Assembly: GCA_031272575.1 (NCBI GenBank)
Contig: JAISTO010000081.1
Coordinates: 1-5,671, forward strand
Length of the DNA: 5,671 nucleotides
Direction: 5' to 3'
From: Treponema sp.
GTDB lineage: Bacteria > Spirochaetota > Spirochaetia > Treponematales > Breznakiellaceae
Positions 5,261-5,671 of this stretch are shown here, one piece after another. The notes under the pieces were generated by a model. The model saw nothing but the letters and a program-made list of their open reading frames with translations, searched no databases and was not told the DNA's origin. The number at the start of each line of letters is the position of its first letter. The first letter of the stretch is position 1. A program made the translations under genes and the position numbers.

Positions 5261-5671
5261 TCAGGAATTTGGGATTTCTGGAATATCAGCACGACCATCG
5301 TCAACAAAACCAATATGGAGCAACTGCTTTTTCTGCTCGTCAGAAAACTTGATTTGCCATCTTGACTCCATAAACTCAAGCAAGTGCATTCCGCGTTTCA
5401 ATATCTTCTGCGCCGTCCAGTCCTGTTCACGAGACACCTCAATCTCTGAGTGTGAACCGTGTACATATCCTCTACGAGCCGAAGATGGAGGATCTTTCTT
5501 GTCAGGAAAGCTGTCATTTTGCAAAGCAGAATTAATACTTTGGGCAAGCGGCAACATATTTCCCAGCGATGCTGACAGAAACTTAATTTCTCCATCTGTA
5601 TACTGCCTGAATTGATTGCGCCAATACCATTTTGTCGGCGTTTGAGGGAGTATATGCTCTATCGTAACTTT
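5261..5671 (-). CDS. DUF262/DUF1524 (GmrSD/SspE-like) HNH nuclease, C-terminal part; 5' end outside window
   Basis: The minus-strand frame is open from the last base of the window to a TGA at 5261-5263, giving the final 136 residues of a larger protein. Numbering from the window edge, IEHILPQTPT (4-13) is the conserved His-containing motif of the DUF1524 HNH nuclease fold. LGNMLPL (36-42), Asn47 in INSALQN and the Lys pair at 58-59 follow the family pattern LGN-L-N-S-F-K. WTAQKILKR (85-93) is the usual closing helix. DUF1524 normally follows an N-terminal DUF262 NTPase-like domain in GmrSD type IV restriction enzymes, which cut modified phage DNA, and in SspE of phosphorothioate-based defence. 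The DUF262 half would lie beyond 5671 and is not seen here. The ATG at 5557 is internal, since the HNH motif lies upstream of it in frame. The gene is much lower in G+C than the left block, which suggests horizontal transfer. The specific defence system is undetermined. Confidence 0.82.
   Translation of the reverse strand, partial: KVTIEHILPQTPTKWYWRNQFRQYTDGEIKFLSASLGNMLPLAQSINSALQNDSFPDKKDPPSSARRGYVHGSHSEIEVSREQDWTAQKILKRGMHLLEFMESRWQIKFSDEQKKQLLHIGFVDDGRADIPEIPNS

Noticed and set aside
5261..5557. Reading the right-end gene as a complete 98-residue protein starting at 5557
   Set aside because: The same frame continues to the window edge and includes the conserved IEHILPQ motif, so the Met at 5557 is internal.
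5349..5615. An 88-codon plus-strand open frame
   Set aside because: It is antisense to the DUF1524 gene, whose motifs are unmistakable, and has no family features.

Overview
The window looks like a piece of a bacterial chromosome, most likely from a spirochaete related to Treponema. This placement is an inference. It rests on the style of the large lipoprotein (lipobox ending SGC, Fn3-like repeats, an InlB-type B repeat and a C-terminal DUF1566/Lcl domain). No rRNA or other marker gene is present, so confidence is only moderate. Positions 1-4900 are G+C-rich (38 of 60 bases G/C in 2161-2220). The right end is clearly poorer (26 of 60 in 5281-5340).

Layout. Left block, plus strand (1-2877): the 3' part of a GPH/MelB-type sugar:cation symporter; a 164-bp gap filled by heptamer repeats in inverted orientation; a carboxymuconolactone decarboxylase/AhpD-fold protein; and, overlapping it by 11 nt, a short-chain dehydrogenase of the mycofactocin-coupled/carveol-dehydrogenase type. 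The last two are probably translationally coupled. Together with the transporter they suggest a small uptake-plus-oxidation locus for an unknown substrate.

Middle block, minus strand (2985-4817): a 610-residue predicted lipoprotein converging on the dehydrogenase. A palindrome-rich 107-bp spacer separates the two stop codons. The last ~30 codons of the lipoprotein resemble the variable region of a diversity-generating retroelement (DGR) target. Every position that looks variable is an NNY codon, a 15-nt G/C-only tract follows directly, and a 9-bp hairpin lies just past the stop. No reverse transcriptase or template repeat is in the window, so the DGR reading is a hypothesis.

Right block (4818-5671): a 443-bp intergenic region with a poly-G/C tract, small dyads and promoter-like hexamers, then the C-terminal 136 codons of a minus-strand DUF262/DUF1524 (GmrSD/SspE-like HNH nuclease) gene that runs off the window. 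The drop in G+C here suggests the edge of an acquired defence region.
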